Shown in pieces: positions 35,145-44,332 of a DNA stretch of 64,000 nt (its first letter is position 1; each line of letters begins with the position of its first letter). The stretch is from the NCBI RefSeq assembly GCF_014163735.1, contig NZ_JACJDV010000015.1, forward strand, positions 1-64,000, given 5' to 3'. Source of the DNA: Shewanella sp. SR44-3 (GTDB lineage: Bacteria > Pseudomonadota > Gammaproteobacteria > Enterobacterales > Shewanellaceae). The notes under the pieces are model-generated. The model saw only the letters and a program-made list of their open reading frames with translations. It ran no database searches and was not told the origin of the DNA. A program made the position numbers and the translations under genes.

Positions 35145-37349
35145 TTACATTAAATCTTGTGGATCACGGTCAATACTCCAGCGGCAGCGCCGTCCTTCTG
35201 GCAGTGCTTCTATCTGAGACAGTGCTTGTTCAAACTCTTGTTGTAGCCTTTGTCTGTGCTTGGCTTGAAAAATCAGCTGGCGGCGATAACGCCCAGCCTT
35301 TCTATCTAGTGGCGCAGGCATGGGGCCAATGACTTCAAATTCATTATCTTGGGGCAATAATTTTGCCACTTGGCTTAAAAAGTTATCCGCATCTTCGGCT
35401 AGGTGAGCATCGGCTCGTAATAGCACCATGTTCCAGGCCGGTGGCAATAGTGCAAGCTGACGCTCTTTAAGCTGGCCACGGGCAAAATCACCGTAACCTT
35501 GGCGTAATAAATCCCTTAAAATAACATTGTCACTTTGACGGGTTTGCAGCAATACCTTGCCGGGTTTGTCGGCGCGGCCTGCGCGGCCTGACACTTGAGT
35601 GTATAACTGCCCAAAGCGCTCCGGAGCCCTAAAGTCTGCACTAAAAAGCGCGCCATCCACATCAAGTAGCCCCACTAAGGTGACATCAGGGAAGTGGTGG
35701 CCTTTGGCTAACATTTGAGTGCCGACCAGTATTTTGTATTCACCCTTGTGGATCCCCGCAAGCTGTTTCTCTAGCGAGCCTTTGCGTCTCGTGGTGTCTC
35801 GGTCGATACGCACCACTTTGTGCTGGGGGAATTCTGTTTCTAGGGCTTTTTCTAATTGCTCTGTGCCTATGCCGTGACCCATGAGCATGCTACTGCCGCA
35901 GCTATGGCACTGTTTAGGGATAGCATATTGATTACCGCAGTGATGACAGCAAATCTCGTTAAGACCTTGGTGCAGGGTAAAGTAGGCATCACAGCGGTCG
36001 CATTCATGTAAATGACCGCATTCATGGCACAAGAGTGCGGGCGCGAAGCCGCGTCGATTGAGGAATAACAGTACCTGATTACCGGCATCCAAATGCATGC
36101 GCATTTCGTTGATAAGTGAAGTGGACATGCCAGATTTAAGTGGCTGGCTGCGAATATCTATAATGCCTTGCTTTACTTTTTGCGCCGCACCGGCGCGCTC
36201 GCCAAGTTCGAGATGGCTGTAACGGCCACTTAAGGCATTTTGCAAGCTCTCAAGTGAAGGGGTTGCGGTGCCTAAAATTACCGGTATGTCTTCGAGCTGA
36301 CCCCGCATCACGGCTAGGTCTCGGGCGTGGTAGCGTACGCCTTCTTGCTGCTTGAAACTCGCATCATGTTCTTCATCTAAGATGATAACCCCAGGGTGAG
36401 CCATGGGGGTAAATAGCGCCGAGCGGGTGCCAATAATAATCGCGGCTTGGCCACTGCGGGCCAAGCGCCAGGCATCCAACCTTTGGTTGTCAGTCAGCCC
36501 TGAGTGAATAACCGCCACATCGACCTTAAAGCGGCGCTTAAAGCGGCTGATGGTTTGCGGCGTCAAGCCGATTTCTGGCACTAGCACTAAGGCTTGTTTG
36601 CCTTGTTTTAGTTGAGTTTCTATCATAGCCAGATACACTTCTGTCTTACCTGAGCCTGTGATGCCTTCCAGTAAGGTGCAGGCAAAGCCCGTTTGCTGGG
36701 TTAATACCGAAACGGCTATCGCTTGTTGCTTGTTGAGCTTGTGAGGGGTTTCGCCTAAGGTGAGTTCATCGCGCCAGCTTAAGTCAACGCTGAGTTGTAC
36801 TTGCATCCGCGTGACCCAGCCTTTAGTTTCAAGGGCGCTAAGGGCTGGCTTACTCAGTGCTAAGGCGTTAAATTCATCTTGGCTAAGGCTTTGGTCTGGT
36901 TGTTGTAGCAGTATTTCTAGTAAATTTTTTTGTGCTGGAGCGCGTTTTAGACTCAAAGGTTCGAGCTGTTTACCTGTCTCTGTGAGCTTGAAACGGGTGA
37001 TGTCTTGCCCTTGGGTGTCAGCCCCTTTTCGCAAAGCAACCGGCAGAGCTTGGCTGAGCATTTGCCCTTGGCTGGTAAAATAATATCTTGCTGCCCAAAG
37101 GGTTAATTTATAAAGTGCTGTAGGTAATATAGGCTCATGGTCTAAAATGGCGCTGATGGATTTTATTTGTGCCGGTGGTAGTGAGCACTCATCGCTAATG
37201 GCTGTAATTAGCCCGATTAATTGTTGGCGTCCAAACGGAACCTTAACTCTCAGGCCAATATGCAGTGTTTGTGTAAAAGTCTCGGGGACGCGATAACTGA
37301 AGTTTTGTCGCATGGGGACGGGTAAAGCGAGCTCAACAAACACTGACAT
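35145..37349 (-). CDS. priA: Primosomal helicase PriA
   Basis: 734 residues (E. coli 732). PriA recognises stalled forks and reloads the replisome. The N-terminal DNA-binding part (~1-200) starts VELALPVPMRQNFSYRVP. Walker A is GITGSGKTEVYL (~230), Walker B DEEHD, and the zinc-binding insertion shows four Cys pairs (CHECGHLHECDRC and CCHHCG, then CHSCG at ~440-480). The helicase motif SGRAGRADKPGKV is present. The ATG at 37349 fits the family start MxVxxVALPVP. First gene of the priA-argS-ftsN run; divergent from the LysM gene. Confidence 0.97.
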   Translation of the reverse strand: MSVFVELALPVPMRQNFSYRVPETFTQTLHIGLRVKVPFGRQQLIGLITAISDECSLPPAQIKSISAILDHEPILPTALYKLTLWAARYYFTSQGQMLSQALPVALRKGADTQGQDITRFKLTETGKQLEPLSLKRAPAQKNLLEILLQQPDQSLSQDEFNALALSKPALSALETKGWVTRMQVQLSVDLSWRDELTLGETPHKLNKQQAIAVSVLTQQTGFACTLLEGITGSGKTEVYLAMIETQLKQGKQALVLVPEIGLTPQTISRFKRRFKVDVAVIHSGLTDNQRLDAWRLARSGQAAIIIGTRSALFTPMAHPGVIILDEEHDASFKQQEGVRYHARDLAVMRGQLEDIPVILGTATPSLESLQNALSGRYSHLELGERAGAAQKVKQGIIDIRSQPLKSGMSTSLINEMRMHLDAGNQVLLFLNRRGFAPALLCHECGHLHECDRCDAYFTLHQGLNEICCHHCGNQYAIPKQCHSCGSSMLMGHGIGTEQLEKALETEFPQHKVVRIDRDTTRRKGSLEKQLAGIHKGEYKILVGTQMLAKGHHFPDVTLVGLLDVDGALFSADFRAPERFGQLYTQVSGRAGRADKPGKVLLQTRQSDNVILRDLLRQGYGDFARGQLKERQLALLPPAWNMVLLRADAHLAEDADNFLSQVAKLLPQDNEFEVIGPMPAPLDRKAGRYRRQLIFQAKHRQRLQQEFEQALSQIEALPEGRRCRWSIDRDPQDLM

Positions 37350-37494
37350 AAAATACTTTGGTGATGAATTTTGTTTCAGTGTAACCCTAATGCCTTGGGT
37401 TATAAATATATGATGGCTTATTGAAACGATTCTATTACCAATGTAACTCAGTGAACATCATTAATAAAAATAACTAACAGATAGGACAAGATAG

Positions 37495-38454
37495 ATGCAT
37501 AAAGGATTTATATTAAAAGCATTATTACTGGTTTATACCTGTCTATACCTGTTCCCTGTGCAGGCTAACGTTGATCATGTGAGCATAAATAGTCGTCAGT
37601 TCGAACTAGGCCAGCACCCACAATTAAAAGTTAATTTAGTGGCGGATAAAAACGAAGTCTCTAAATTGGCTTTTTATGTCCAACAAATGCAGGGGAGCGA
37701 TAAACAGCAAGAGCAACTCATGGTAAGGCCTATCAATAACTATCTCTTGATGATGACGGGCACCGAAGAGGTTACGGATAAGCAGGCGAAATTAATAGTG
37801 CAAAGGTATCGTAGAGGCAGTTGGAATACGTATCTTGAGCTGCCGCTGTTTGATTCCCCTCATTCAGAGAAAAGTGCCACCTTGGTGCAATCACAAGCCA
37901 TGAGTCAGAGCCTTGCAGATGTTAAGGCCCAAGCGGCACAAAACCCTGCATCATCTGTGACTCGTTTTGCTAATCACAGCGCAGAAGCGGCTCAGGAAAA
38001 AGCGGCTGTGCAACAATCCATTAAGGCAACAGTTGAAGCCGTCAAGGCAGATCCTGCTAATGACTCCCGTGCTTCTATTGCAACCCAGTCAGATAAGACT
38101 GCCACGGATAAAGGCGAGACTCAGGCTGTAGCTGGATCTCAAAGGGTAGAAAATAAAGGGGTTTGTTATTTACCTTATGAGCCAGGACAGACCTTATGGC
38201 GGATTGCGAATCATTATGCGCCTAGCTGGCGGGTGAATATTTATGGCGCCATGTTAGCCATTTATAATAGTAACCCTCAGGCATTTTCCGAAGGTGATAT
38301 TCAGCGCTTAATGGTCGATGCAGAGCTTGTTTGCCCAACGCGTGGTGAGTTAAGCCAGTACTTAGATAAAGAGATTGATACCCTTAAATTTGAGATCCAG
38401 TTAGCCAAGGCGCAGCTAGTCAAAGAAAATAAGCTTAAAGATAAGCAGAATTAA
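37495..38454 (+). CDS. FimV/HubP-like secreted LysM protein
   Basis: 319 residues with a signal peptide (cut after ...LFPVQA, ~residue 24). The N-terminal ~100 residues resemble the FimV N-terminal domain (VDHVSINSRQFELGQHPQLKV). A low-complexity Ala/Gln/Ser linker spans ~125-215. Then comes a LysM-like FimV motif, YEPGQTLWRIANHYAPSW with AMLAIYNSNPQAF (~225-262), and a charged coiled-coil tail without a membrane segment. FimV/HubP proteins organise the cell pole and type IV pili; this is a short soluble relative. AGGACA lies ahead of the ATG. Divergent from priA. Confidence 0.72.
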   Translation: MHKGFILKALLLVYTCLYLFPVQANVDHVSINSRQFELGQHPQLKVNLVADKNEVSKLAFYVQQMQGSDKQQEQLMVRPINNYLLMMTGTEEVTDKQAKLIVQRYRRGSWNTYLELPLFDSPHSEKSATLVQSQAMSQSLADVKAQAAQNPASSVTRFANHSAEAAQEKAAVQQSIKATVEAVKADPANDSRASIATQSDKTATDKGETQAVAGSQRVENKGVCYLPYEPGQTLWRIANHYAPSWRVNIYGAMLAIYNSNPQAFSEGDIQRLMVDAELVCPTRGELSQYLDKEIDTLKFEIQLAKAQLVKENKLKDKQN

Positions 38455-38653
38455 ATGTAAGCCCTAGGATACTCAGGTTTCTACCTAGGCATAAGCAAGC
38501 GTATTGAAGGGCTAGATAGCTGATAAATTCTACTTGTCTGCCATGGGGGCTTACTGTATTATTGCGCGCCTAAAACACTCAGTTATTAACTTCATGTGGT
38601 GTCCGACTTCGGGTTGGAAGAGCGACATGGCCTTCAATATAAGGTATCCCAAA

Positions 38654-38866
38654 ATGAAACCAGGTATTCACCCAGCATACGCAGAAATCACTGCTACTTG
38701 TACTTGTGGCAACATCATCAAAGTAAACTCTACTGCAGGTAAGAGTCTACATTTGGACGTATGTGGTGCATGTCACCCATTCTACACTGGTACTCAGAAA
38801 GTTGTTGACACTGGTGGTCGTATCGACAAGTTCAACAAGCGTTTCGGTATGCTTGGCAAGAAGTAA
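38654..38866 (+). CDS. rpmE: 50S ribosomal protein L31
   Basis: 70 residues, same as E. coli. This is the zinc-binding form: cysteines in CTCG (16 and 18) and VCGACH (~37-40). The conserved [12 protein letters not shown] start fixes the ATG at 38654, with AAGG about 9 nt upstream; upstream in-frame codons belong to the leader. In E. coli L31 represses its own mRNA through the leader, and the ~130-nt leader here could serve that role. Stand-alone gene with its own strong terminator. Confidence 0.97.
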   Translation: MKPGIHPAYAEITATCTCGNIIKVNSTAGKSLHLDVCGACHPFYTGTQKVVDTGGRIDKFNKRFGMLGKK

Positions 38867-38884
38867 TAATTACTTCTTCACGAT

Positions 38885-38908
38885 AAAGGCGCCTATGGCG
38901 CCTTTTTT
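38885..38908 (+). terminator. Terminator after rpmE
   Basis: AAAGGCGCC-TAT-GGCGCCTTT (38885-38905) followed by TTT. 18 bp past the stop. Confidence 0.92.
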
Positions 38909-39273
38909 GTTGAAAAAATTTCAGCTTTATTCGCAATCATATTCCGTATTTACACTTCTTAACGCTGTGCTGATATCATTTAAAATATTGTTATTTAGGC
39001 AACATTATTAACATGTTTTAAAACAAAATTGCGATATTTAGCATTAGATCTTGTTATAAAACTACATCTTTTAAGTGTTTGATTTTTAATATTATGCATA
39101 GCAGTATTGTGTGAGCTAAAGCCAGCACTATTAAACAAATGTGACCAGTAAATTTTTGATTTATAAAGCCTGATGTTTAGCGTATCTTTAAAGCCCTCAG
39201 TGGCAAGCTTGGCTTGCACTGGCTATATATTAAGACCTTCCTCATATTAATTGCTGCTTTTCAGGATGTTAAA
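38909..39273. other. AT-rich leader region of the malic enzyme gene
   Basis: 365 bp of very AT-rich DNA. No convincing open frame. TGTGA half-sites occur at about 39110 and 39140 but lack a matching TCACA half, so I do not call CRP sites. Probably the promoter region of the malic enzyme. Confidence 0.5.
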
Positions 39274-40515
39274 ATGTCAGATATTCGTCAACAAGCCCTC
39301 GACTATCATGAATTCCCCGTGCCAGGAAAAATGGCGGTTTGCCTCACTAAGCCGGCGCAAACTAGCCATGATCTCGCTTTAGCCTATAGCCCTGGGGTTG
39401 CCGAACCCGTTAGAGAAATTGCAGCCAACCCGGATAATGCCTATCGCTACACCAATAAAGGTAACACGGTTGCTGTGATCACTAATGGTACCGCTATTTT
39501 AGGTTTAGGCAATCTTGGTCCCTTGGCCTCTAAACCTGTGATGGAAGGTAAGTCATTGTTGTTCAAGCATTTCGCTAATATTGATTCTACAGATATTGAA
39601 GTTAAGCATTTGACCACAGAAAGCTTTATTAATACGGTTGAAGCCATCGCTGATACGTTTGGCGGCATTAACCTTGAAGACATTAAGGCGCCTGAATGCT
39701 TTGAAATTGAGCGTGAGCTCATTGCTCGCTGTAATGTGCCAGTATTTCATGATGATCAACATGGCACGGCCATAGTTACTGCCGCCGGCATGATTAACGC
39801 ATTAGAAATTCAAGATAAAAAAATTGAAACCGCTATTTTTGTCTGTTTAGGTGCAGGAGCTGCAGCGATTGCCTGTATGAGCATGTTGGTGAAATGCGGC
39901 GCCCTACGTGAAAATATCTATATGCTAGATAGACAAGGAGTTATTCACACTCGTCGTGATGACTTAAATGAGTATAAGGCCCTCTTTGCCAACAATACCG
40001 ACAAACGTACCCTGCAAGATGTTATTAAAGATGCGGATGTATTTTTAGGGGTATCCGGTGCTGATTTACTTACCGCTGAAGATATTGCGCTGATGGCCCC
40101 CAAGCCTGTGGTATTTGCGTGTTCTAATCCAGATCCTGAGATAAAGCCTGAGCTTGCTCATGCTATCCGCCAAGATTTGATTATGGGAACTGGTCGCAGT
40201 GATTACCCAAACCAAGTGAATAACGTATTGTGTTTCCCGTTTATTTTCCGTGGTGCTTTAGATGTACGAGCTTCATGCATTAATGATGAAATGAAACTTG
40301 CAGCGGTTTACGCGCTAGCACAGTTAGCTAAAGAATCTGTACCTGCAAGCGTACTTGCTGCTTACCCTAATGTGAAATCACTTGGTTTTGGCGCCGACTA
40401 TGTGCTGCCTAAGCCTATGGATCCAAGATTACTGCCTAATGTTGCCCGTGCAGTCGCCCAAGCGGCGATTGATTCAGGTGTGGCTAAAATTACCACCTTG
40501 CCTGACTACCAATAA
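39274..40515 (+). CDS. NAD(P)-dependent malic enzyme (short form)
   Basis: 413 residues. Converts malate to pyruvate and CO2 with reduction of NAD(P)+. Motifs: AYSPGVAEPVREI, the catalytic Lys/Asp region around NLEDIKAPECFEIE with VFHDDQHGTAIV (~135-150), the Rossmann GAGAAAIAC, and FACSNPDPEI. It lacks the C-terminal phosphotransacetylase-like domain of MaeB (759 residues) and is of the short SfcA-unrelated class. AGGA 7 nt before ATG 39274 settles the start; longer in-frame starts lack a ribosome site. Cofactor preference cannot be read. Confidence 0.92.
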   Translation: MSDIRQQALDYHEFPVPGKMAVCLTKPAQTSHDLALAYSPGVAEPVREIAANPDNAYRYTNKGNTVAVITNGTAILGLGNLGPLASKPVMEGKSLLFKHFANIDSTDIEVKHLTTESFINTVEAIADTFGGINLEDIKAPECFEIERELIARCNVPVFHDDQHGTAIVTAAGMINALEIQDKKIETAIFVCLGAGAAAIACMSMLVKCGALRENIYMLDRQGVIHTRRDDLNEYKALFANNTDKRTLQDVIKDADVFLGVSGADLLTAEDIALMAPKPVVFACSNPDPEIKPELAHAIRQDLIMGTGRSDYPNQVNNVLCFPFIFRGALDVRASCINDEMKLAAVYALAQLAKESVPASVLAAYPNVKSLGFGADYVLPKPMDPRLLPNVARAVAQAAIDSGVAKITTLPDYQ

Positions 40516-40534
40516 CGACTTGAGGATAAATAAC

Positions 40535-40562
40535 AAAAAAGGAGCTTAGGCTCCTTTTTTGT
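40535..40562 (+). terminator. Terminator after the malic enzyme gene
   Basis: AAAAAAGGAGC-TTAG-GCTCCTTTTTT, a perfect stem with long A and T flanks, 20 bp past the stop. Confidence 0.92.
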
Positions 40563-40610
40563 TTTCATTGTGAGTGGTTAATTATGCTGTTCAATATGTT
40601 AGTCTCACAT

Positions 40611-40643
40611 AATCCCCATTACATCATTAATGTGATGGGGATT
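40611..40643 (+). promoter_or_regulatory. Strong hairpin upstream of csrD
   Basis: AATCCCCATTACAT (40611-40624) and ATGTGATGGGGATT (40630-40643) pair over 14 bp with one G-U, around a 5-nt loop CATTA. No T-run follows on either strand, so it is not a standard terminator. It lies 43 bp before the csrD ATG. Confidence 0.7.
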
Positions 40644-40686
40644 AGGCACCCATAACAAGAATAATATTCCTCAGGATAGCCGCGAG

Positions 40687-42651
40687 ATGAAGCTCACTAA
40701 AATTCTAACTAAAAAACTAACCAGCTTTTGGCTGCTGTCTCTAACGGCGGTGGCTTTTGTGTTTTTGTTCTGCGCCAGCATCAGTTTTATTCAACTCACT
40801 TACAAATTCCAACAGCAGCAAGTGAAAGATCTGAGCACCTTAATGTCTGAGCAAGTGCAGCACTTTAGTCATCTTGAAAATGCCGCGTTAGATCTGGATG
40901 CAAAGCTTGATGGACAATGGCAAGCAAAGGCTCAGCTGTCCCATTGGCTGCCCCAGTTATTGGCAAGTTACCATACTGTGGAGTTTCGCTTATTTGAAGG
41001 GGATAAACTTAGGTATAGCTATGATAATCATCCAGAATATCAGCAGGGAGTGCGCTATAAACAAGTGTTAGATAAGCAAAGTCATTGGCGTATGGAGTTA
41101 ATGCTGGTGCCGCCGTTTTATTTACATTCGTTAAGTTGGCAAGAATATTGGGTGTTGCTAATCGGTTTTTTGGCTATTTTTGCTTTAGTTTTCCATGGCC
41201 AGCGCTGGTTTGCACAGGAACTCGATGGCGTAGAAGAGCTTGCGGTGCGCAGTCATCTCATTTTAGATGGTAAATACGATCAAGCTTTAACCAGTGCAGG
41301 CCGGGGTAAGCCTAGATTAATTAATCGTGCTTTGACGCGATTATTAGAGCAGTTGCGAGATGCTCAGAGGGAGCGGGGCAGGTTCGATAAATTTATTCGC
41401 TCCAATGTGTTTCTTGACCCTCAAACTCGCATAGGTAACCAGTTATTTTTTGTTAATCGCCTCGATGCATTAAGCCAAGATCAAGTGATGATTGCCCATG
41501 GGGTGATGTACCTTATCGATTTTCCAGATCTTGATATTGCCCAGCAAGAAAAAGGCGATCAGTTTATTGGGGAGTTTTTAACTCAGCTGGTTGCCAGTAT
41601 TAATCAGGCATTGTCCGAGTGTGGAGATAGCATTTTTACACGCAGAAGCTTTCAACAGTTTGCTATCGTGACCCCGCAGCTCTCGCTGGCTGAGGCAGAT
41701 CAATTGGCTAATAAATTGCTAAAAATTTGCATTAGCCAGGCTGGTAAAGAATTTGCTAATCAGGATAATTTTGTCCATCTAGGTGCGGCGTTTTATCAAG
41801 CTGGAGACAATCAGCTGCAATTGCTCGAAGAGGCGGATATGGCACTCAAAGCCGCGCAGCTGCAAAGAAGCAATAATTGGTTTATGTACGACAAAGGCGC
41901 CGTGGATGAGGAAATAGCCAAAGGTTCGGTGCGGTGGCGCAGTTTCTTGGAATCTAGCCTGCTCAATAAGCGAATAATGAGCTTTGCTCAAGGGGTGTTT
42001 GATAGCGACAGACAGCTACACCATCAAGAGATATTCAGCCGTATTCGTGATAATCAAGGTAAAGATGTTCGTGCAACCTTGTTTATCCCTATGGCGAACA
42101 AATGTGGTTTGATGCCGCAAATCGAACGGCAATTATTGGAGCGAGTGTTTTTTAGTTTAATGCCGCAGAATAAAGCTAATTACAGTGTTAATTTAAGTTT
42201 AGATTCTCTCAGTAGCCGTGCATTTATGCGCTGGCTTAAGGCAACGCTATTAGAGCACAGACCCTTGGCGTCACGGCTTATTTTTGAAATATCTGAAGAT
42301 ATTATCGTTAAGCATCAAAGTCAGTTGACCGCACATTTAGATATGTTGAAAAAGATGGGCGCTAAACTGTGTGTTGATCATGTTGGTCAGCAAGTTGTGG
42401 GGACTCATTACATTCAAGAGTGTGATTTTGATTTCGTAAAATTACACAAATCTATTATTAGAAAAATTCATTTACGTTCAGAAAATCAATTGTTTATACG
42501 AAGTCTAATAGGTGGTTTATACCGCGCAGAAGTGCAAGTTTTTGCCGAAGGTGTTGAAAGCTTCGAAGAATGGCAAACTCTGCAGATCTTAGGTGTGAGT
42601 GCTGCTCAAGGGGAGTTTTTGGGTGAAGTAAAAGAGACTGTCAGCCCATAA
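40687..42651 (+). CDS. csrD: CsrD/MshH, degenerate GGDEF-EAL membrane regulator
   Basis: 654 residues. Two membrane helices (~15-38 and ~154-175) flank a periplasmic domain, followed by a HAMP-like region, a coiled coil, a GGDEF-like domain (~240-405) and an EAL-like domain (~415-650). The GGDEF motif is replaced by RRSFQ and the EAL motif by HQE, so neither c-di-GMP synthesis nor cleavage is expected. This is the pattern of CsrD, which targets CsrB/CsrC RNAs for RNase E decay; in Vibrio and Shewanella it is called MshH and heads the msh locus. AGGA lies 10 nt before the ATG. Confidence 0.93.
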   Translation: MKLTKILTKKLTSFWLLSLTAVAFVFLFCASISFIQLTYKFQQQQVKDLSTLMSEQVQHFSHLENAALDLDAKLDGQWQAKAQLSHWLPQLLASYHTVEFRLFEGDKLRYSYDNHPEYQQGVRYKQVLDKQSHWRMELMLVPPFYLHSLSWQEYWVLLIGFLAIFALVFHGQRWFAQELDGVEELAVRSHLILDGKYDQALTSAGRGKPRLINRALTRLLEQLRDAQRERGRFDKFIRSNVFLDPQTRIGNQLFFVNRLDALSQDQVMIAHGVMYLIDFPDLDIAQQEKGDQFIGEFLTQLVASINQALSECGDSIFTRRSFQQFAIVTPQLSLAEADQLANKLLKICISQAGKEFANQDNFVHLGAAFYQAGDNQLQLLEEADMALKAAQLQRSNNWFMYDKGAVDEEIAKGSVRWRSFLESSLLNKRIMSFAQGVFDSDRQLHHQEIFSRIRDNQGKDVRATLFIPMANKCGLMPQIERQLLERVFFSLMPQNKANYSVNLSLDSLSSRAFMRWLKATLLEHRPLASRLIFEISEDIIVKHQSQLTAHLDMLKKMGAKLCVDHVGQQVVGTHYIQECDFDFVKLHKSIIRKIHLRSENQLFIRSLIGGLYRAEVQVFAEGVESFEEWQTLQILGVSAAQGEFLGEVKETVSP

Positions 42652-42845
42652 TTATACTGTGAATGTTTCTAAATAGATCAAAGATGCTATAGTCAATCTT
42701 GTGGTGAGAACGATAACATTTTTCTATAAAATTAAAAGATTAGTGGTTATTATGGGATTTAATTTCGCGGACAATATTGGCAGTTTAATCGGCTGCTTGT
42801 CTTAATGTTGTTAGCTTTGCAAAGCAAATGGAACAGGAACTTGGA

Positions 42846-43724
42846 ATGGTCGAAGGATTTTTGAAAAAACTTTCTTTCTGGAAAACCAGTAACACAGATC
42901 TGACCTTGGGGGTGTTTATTGCCCAGTCCAGCCTATCAGTCTATCAAGCTGAGCAAGAGCAACGTCCAGAAAAAAGTCTGACAATTCCTTGTGTTGACGG
43001 AGATTGGTCTAAAGCTTTTGCTGCCATTACAGCCCAATTCGGCACAGCACAGCTAGAAATTGTGCTGGCAAACCATTATTACCAATTAGTGACGGCAGAT
43101 AAGCCTAATGTAGCTGATGATGAACTGTCTCAGGCCTTACTATGGTCGGTTAAGGATATGGTGTCAGAGCCTGTCACTAATATTCATTTAGACTATTTCG
43201 AATCCAGCGCTGTTGGCGGAAAACTCAATGTGGTGGTGGCACAAAAAAATGTGCTTAGTCAGTTAGCAATTGCTTGTGATGATAACGGCTTAATCATCAG
43301 TGGGATTAGCATAGAAGAGCTGGCCTTTAGTAATCTGAGCGTTAATGATTCATTAGCCCACTTAGTAGTAAATCACCTTCCTGATAAAGAATTGTTACTT
43401 ACTGTCATCAAACAAGGCGAGCTGATGATGCAGCGCCGTGTGCGTGGCTTTGCCAAATTGCATTTGGCAAAAAGTGATGAGCTCACAATGGGCATTGCCG
43501 ATAACCTAAGCTTAGAAATTCAGCGCTCTATGGATTACTTTGAAAGCCAACTTAGGCAAGCGCCCGTGGCAGCTATCGAGCTGCTGATGGATGGTGAAAG
43601 CCAAGTGCTAGCTCAATTATTGGCGGCCAATTTTAACCAAAAAATCACCGCGGTGGCCCATGCCAGCATGGATACTCAGTTAGCTAAATTTGCTTTGGCT
43701 GAACAAGCAAGGAGGCTAGCATGA
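42846..43724 (+). CDS. mshI: MSHA biogenesis protein MshI (PilM-like)
   Basis: 292 residues, a soluble actin-like PilM-type protein (no membrane segment). It forms the cytoplasmic ring that joins pilus ATPase and the MshI2/MshJ membrane complex. I chose ATG 42846 (AGGAA 6 nt upstream; product MVEGFLKKLSFWK); an ATG 18 nt earlier has no ribosome site. In V. cholerae MshI is one ~480-residue protein combining PilM- and PilN-like parts; here the two are separate genes overlapping by 4 nt. Weak sequence conservation; identification leans on context. Confidence 0.88.
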   Translation: MVEGFLKKLSFWKTSNTDLTLGVFIAQSSLSVYQAEQEQRPEKSLTIPCVDGDWSKAFAAITAQFGTAQLEIVLANHYYQLVTADKPNVADDELSQALLWSVKDMVSEPVTNIHLDYFESSAVGGKLNVVVAQKNVLSQLAIACDDNGLIISGISIEELAFSNLSVNDSLAHLVVNHLPDKELLLTVIKQGELMMQRRVRGFAKLHLAKSDELTMGIADNLSLEIQRSMDYFESQLRQAPVAAIELLMDGESQVLAQLLAANFNQKITAVAHASMDTQLAKFALAEQARRLA

Positions 43725-44332
43725 TGAAAAACCGAGTTAACCTATACTCTGCGAGTTTATTGCCAATCAAAGTCAGGCTGAACTTCACTCGGCTGTGTTT
43801 TACACTTGGTGGAACCCTGTTGTTAAGCATGCTGATTAGCGCGATCATCTCTTGGCAATCACAAGGGTTAATGACCCAAATCAATAATGCTCAATATCAA
43901 GCTGATGAGCTAAATAGCCAAAAAACCACCCTAGAAGCGAGCATTGCCGCGCGCCAACCGAATCAAGCCTTGGTGAGGGAATTTGAACTAGCCGAACAAA
44001 GGTTGCAACTTAAAAAAGCCTTAAAAGGTGAATTGTTGCAACGCAATGCCGTGGTGACTCCCGGTTATTCGCAGTTGTTGACCGAATTAGCGGCGGCTAG
44101 CGATGCCAGTATTTGGTTAAGTCGTATTTCAGTGCAAGAACAAGTCTATGAATTCGAAGGTTTCGGACAAGCCCCCCAGAGTATTCCACAATGGGTTGAA
44201 CGCTTAAAAGCCAGCCGCACCCTAAAAGGTTATGCATTCTCATCTTTGACTTTAGAGAGAGGGGAGAATATGCCTTTGGCGTTTAAACTCAGTAGTAAAC
44301 CGCTTAATTTGAATAATGCGGAGGCCAAATGA
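43721..44332 (+). CDS. PilN-like MSHA protein (MshI2)
   Basis: 203 residues. A short cytoplasmic start (MMKNRVNLYSASLLP, resembling the conserved PilN INLLP-type motif) precedes one membrane helix at ~27-47, a coiled coil and a periplasmic ferredoxin-like domain. PilN/PilO proteins form the inner-membrane alignment complex. GGAGG lies 5 nt before the first ATG. Overlaps both neighbours by 4 nt. Confidence 0.85.
   Translation: MMKNRVNLYSASLLPIKVRLNFTRLCFTLGGTLLLSMLISAIISWQSQGLMTQINNAQYQADELNSQKTTLEASIAARQPNQALVREFELAEQRLQLKKALKGELLQRNAVVTPGYSQLLTELAAASDASIWLSRISVQEQVYEFEGFGQAPQSIPQWVERLKASRTLKGYAFSSLTLERGENMPLAFKLSSKPLNLNNAEAK

Noticed and set aside
38455..38500. Two CCTAGG words after the LysM gene as a terminator
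   Set aside because: Each word is self-complementary, but no stem with a T-run results.
39100..39150. TGTGA words ahead of the malic enzyme as CRP sites
   Set aside because: Neither is matched by a TCACA half at the right distance.
42750..42803. 17-codon frame MGFNFADNIGSLIGCLS before mshI
   Set aside because: No ribosome site and very short; could be chance in the msh leader.
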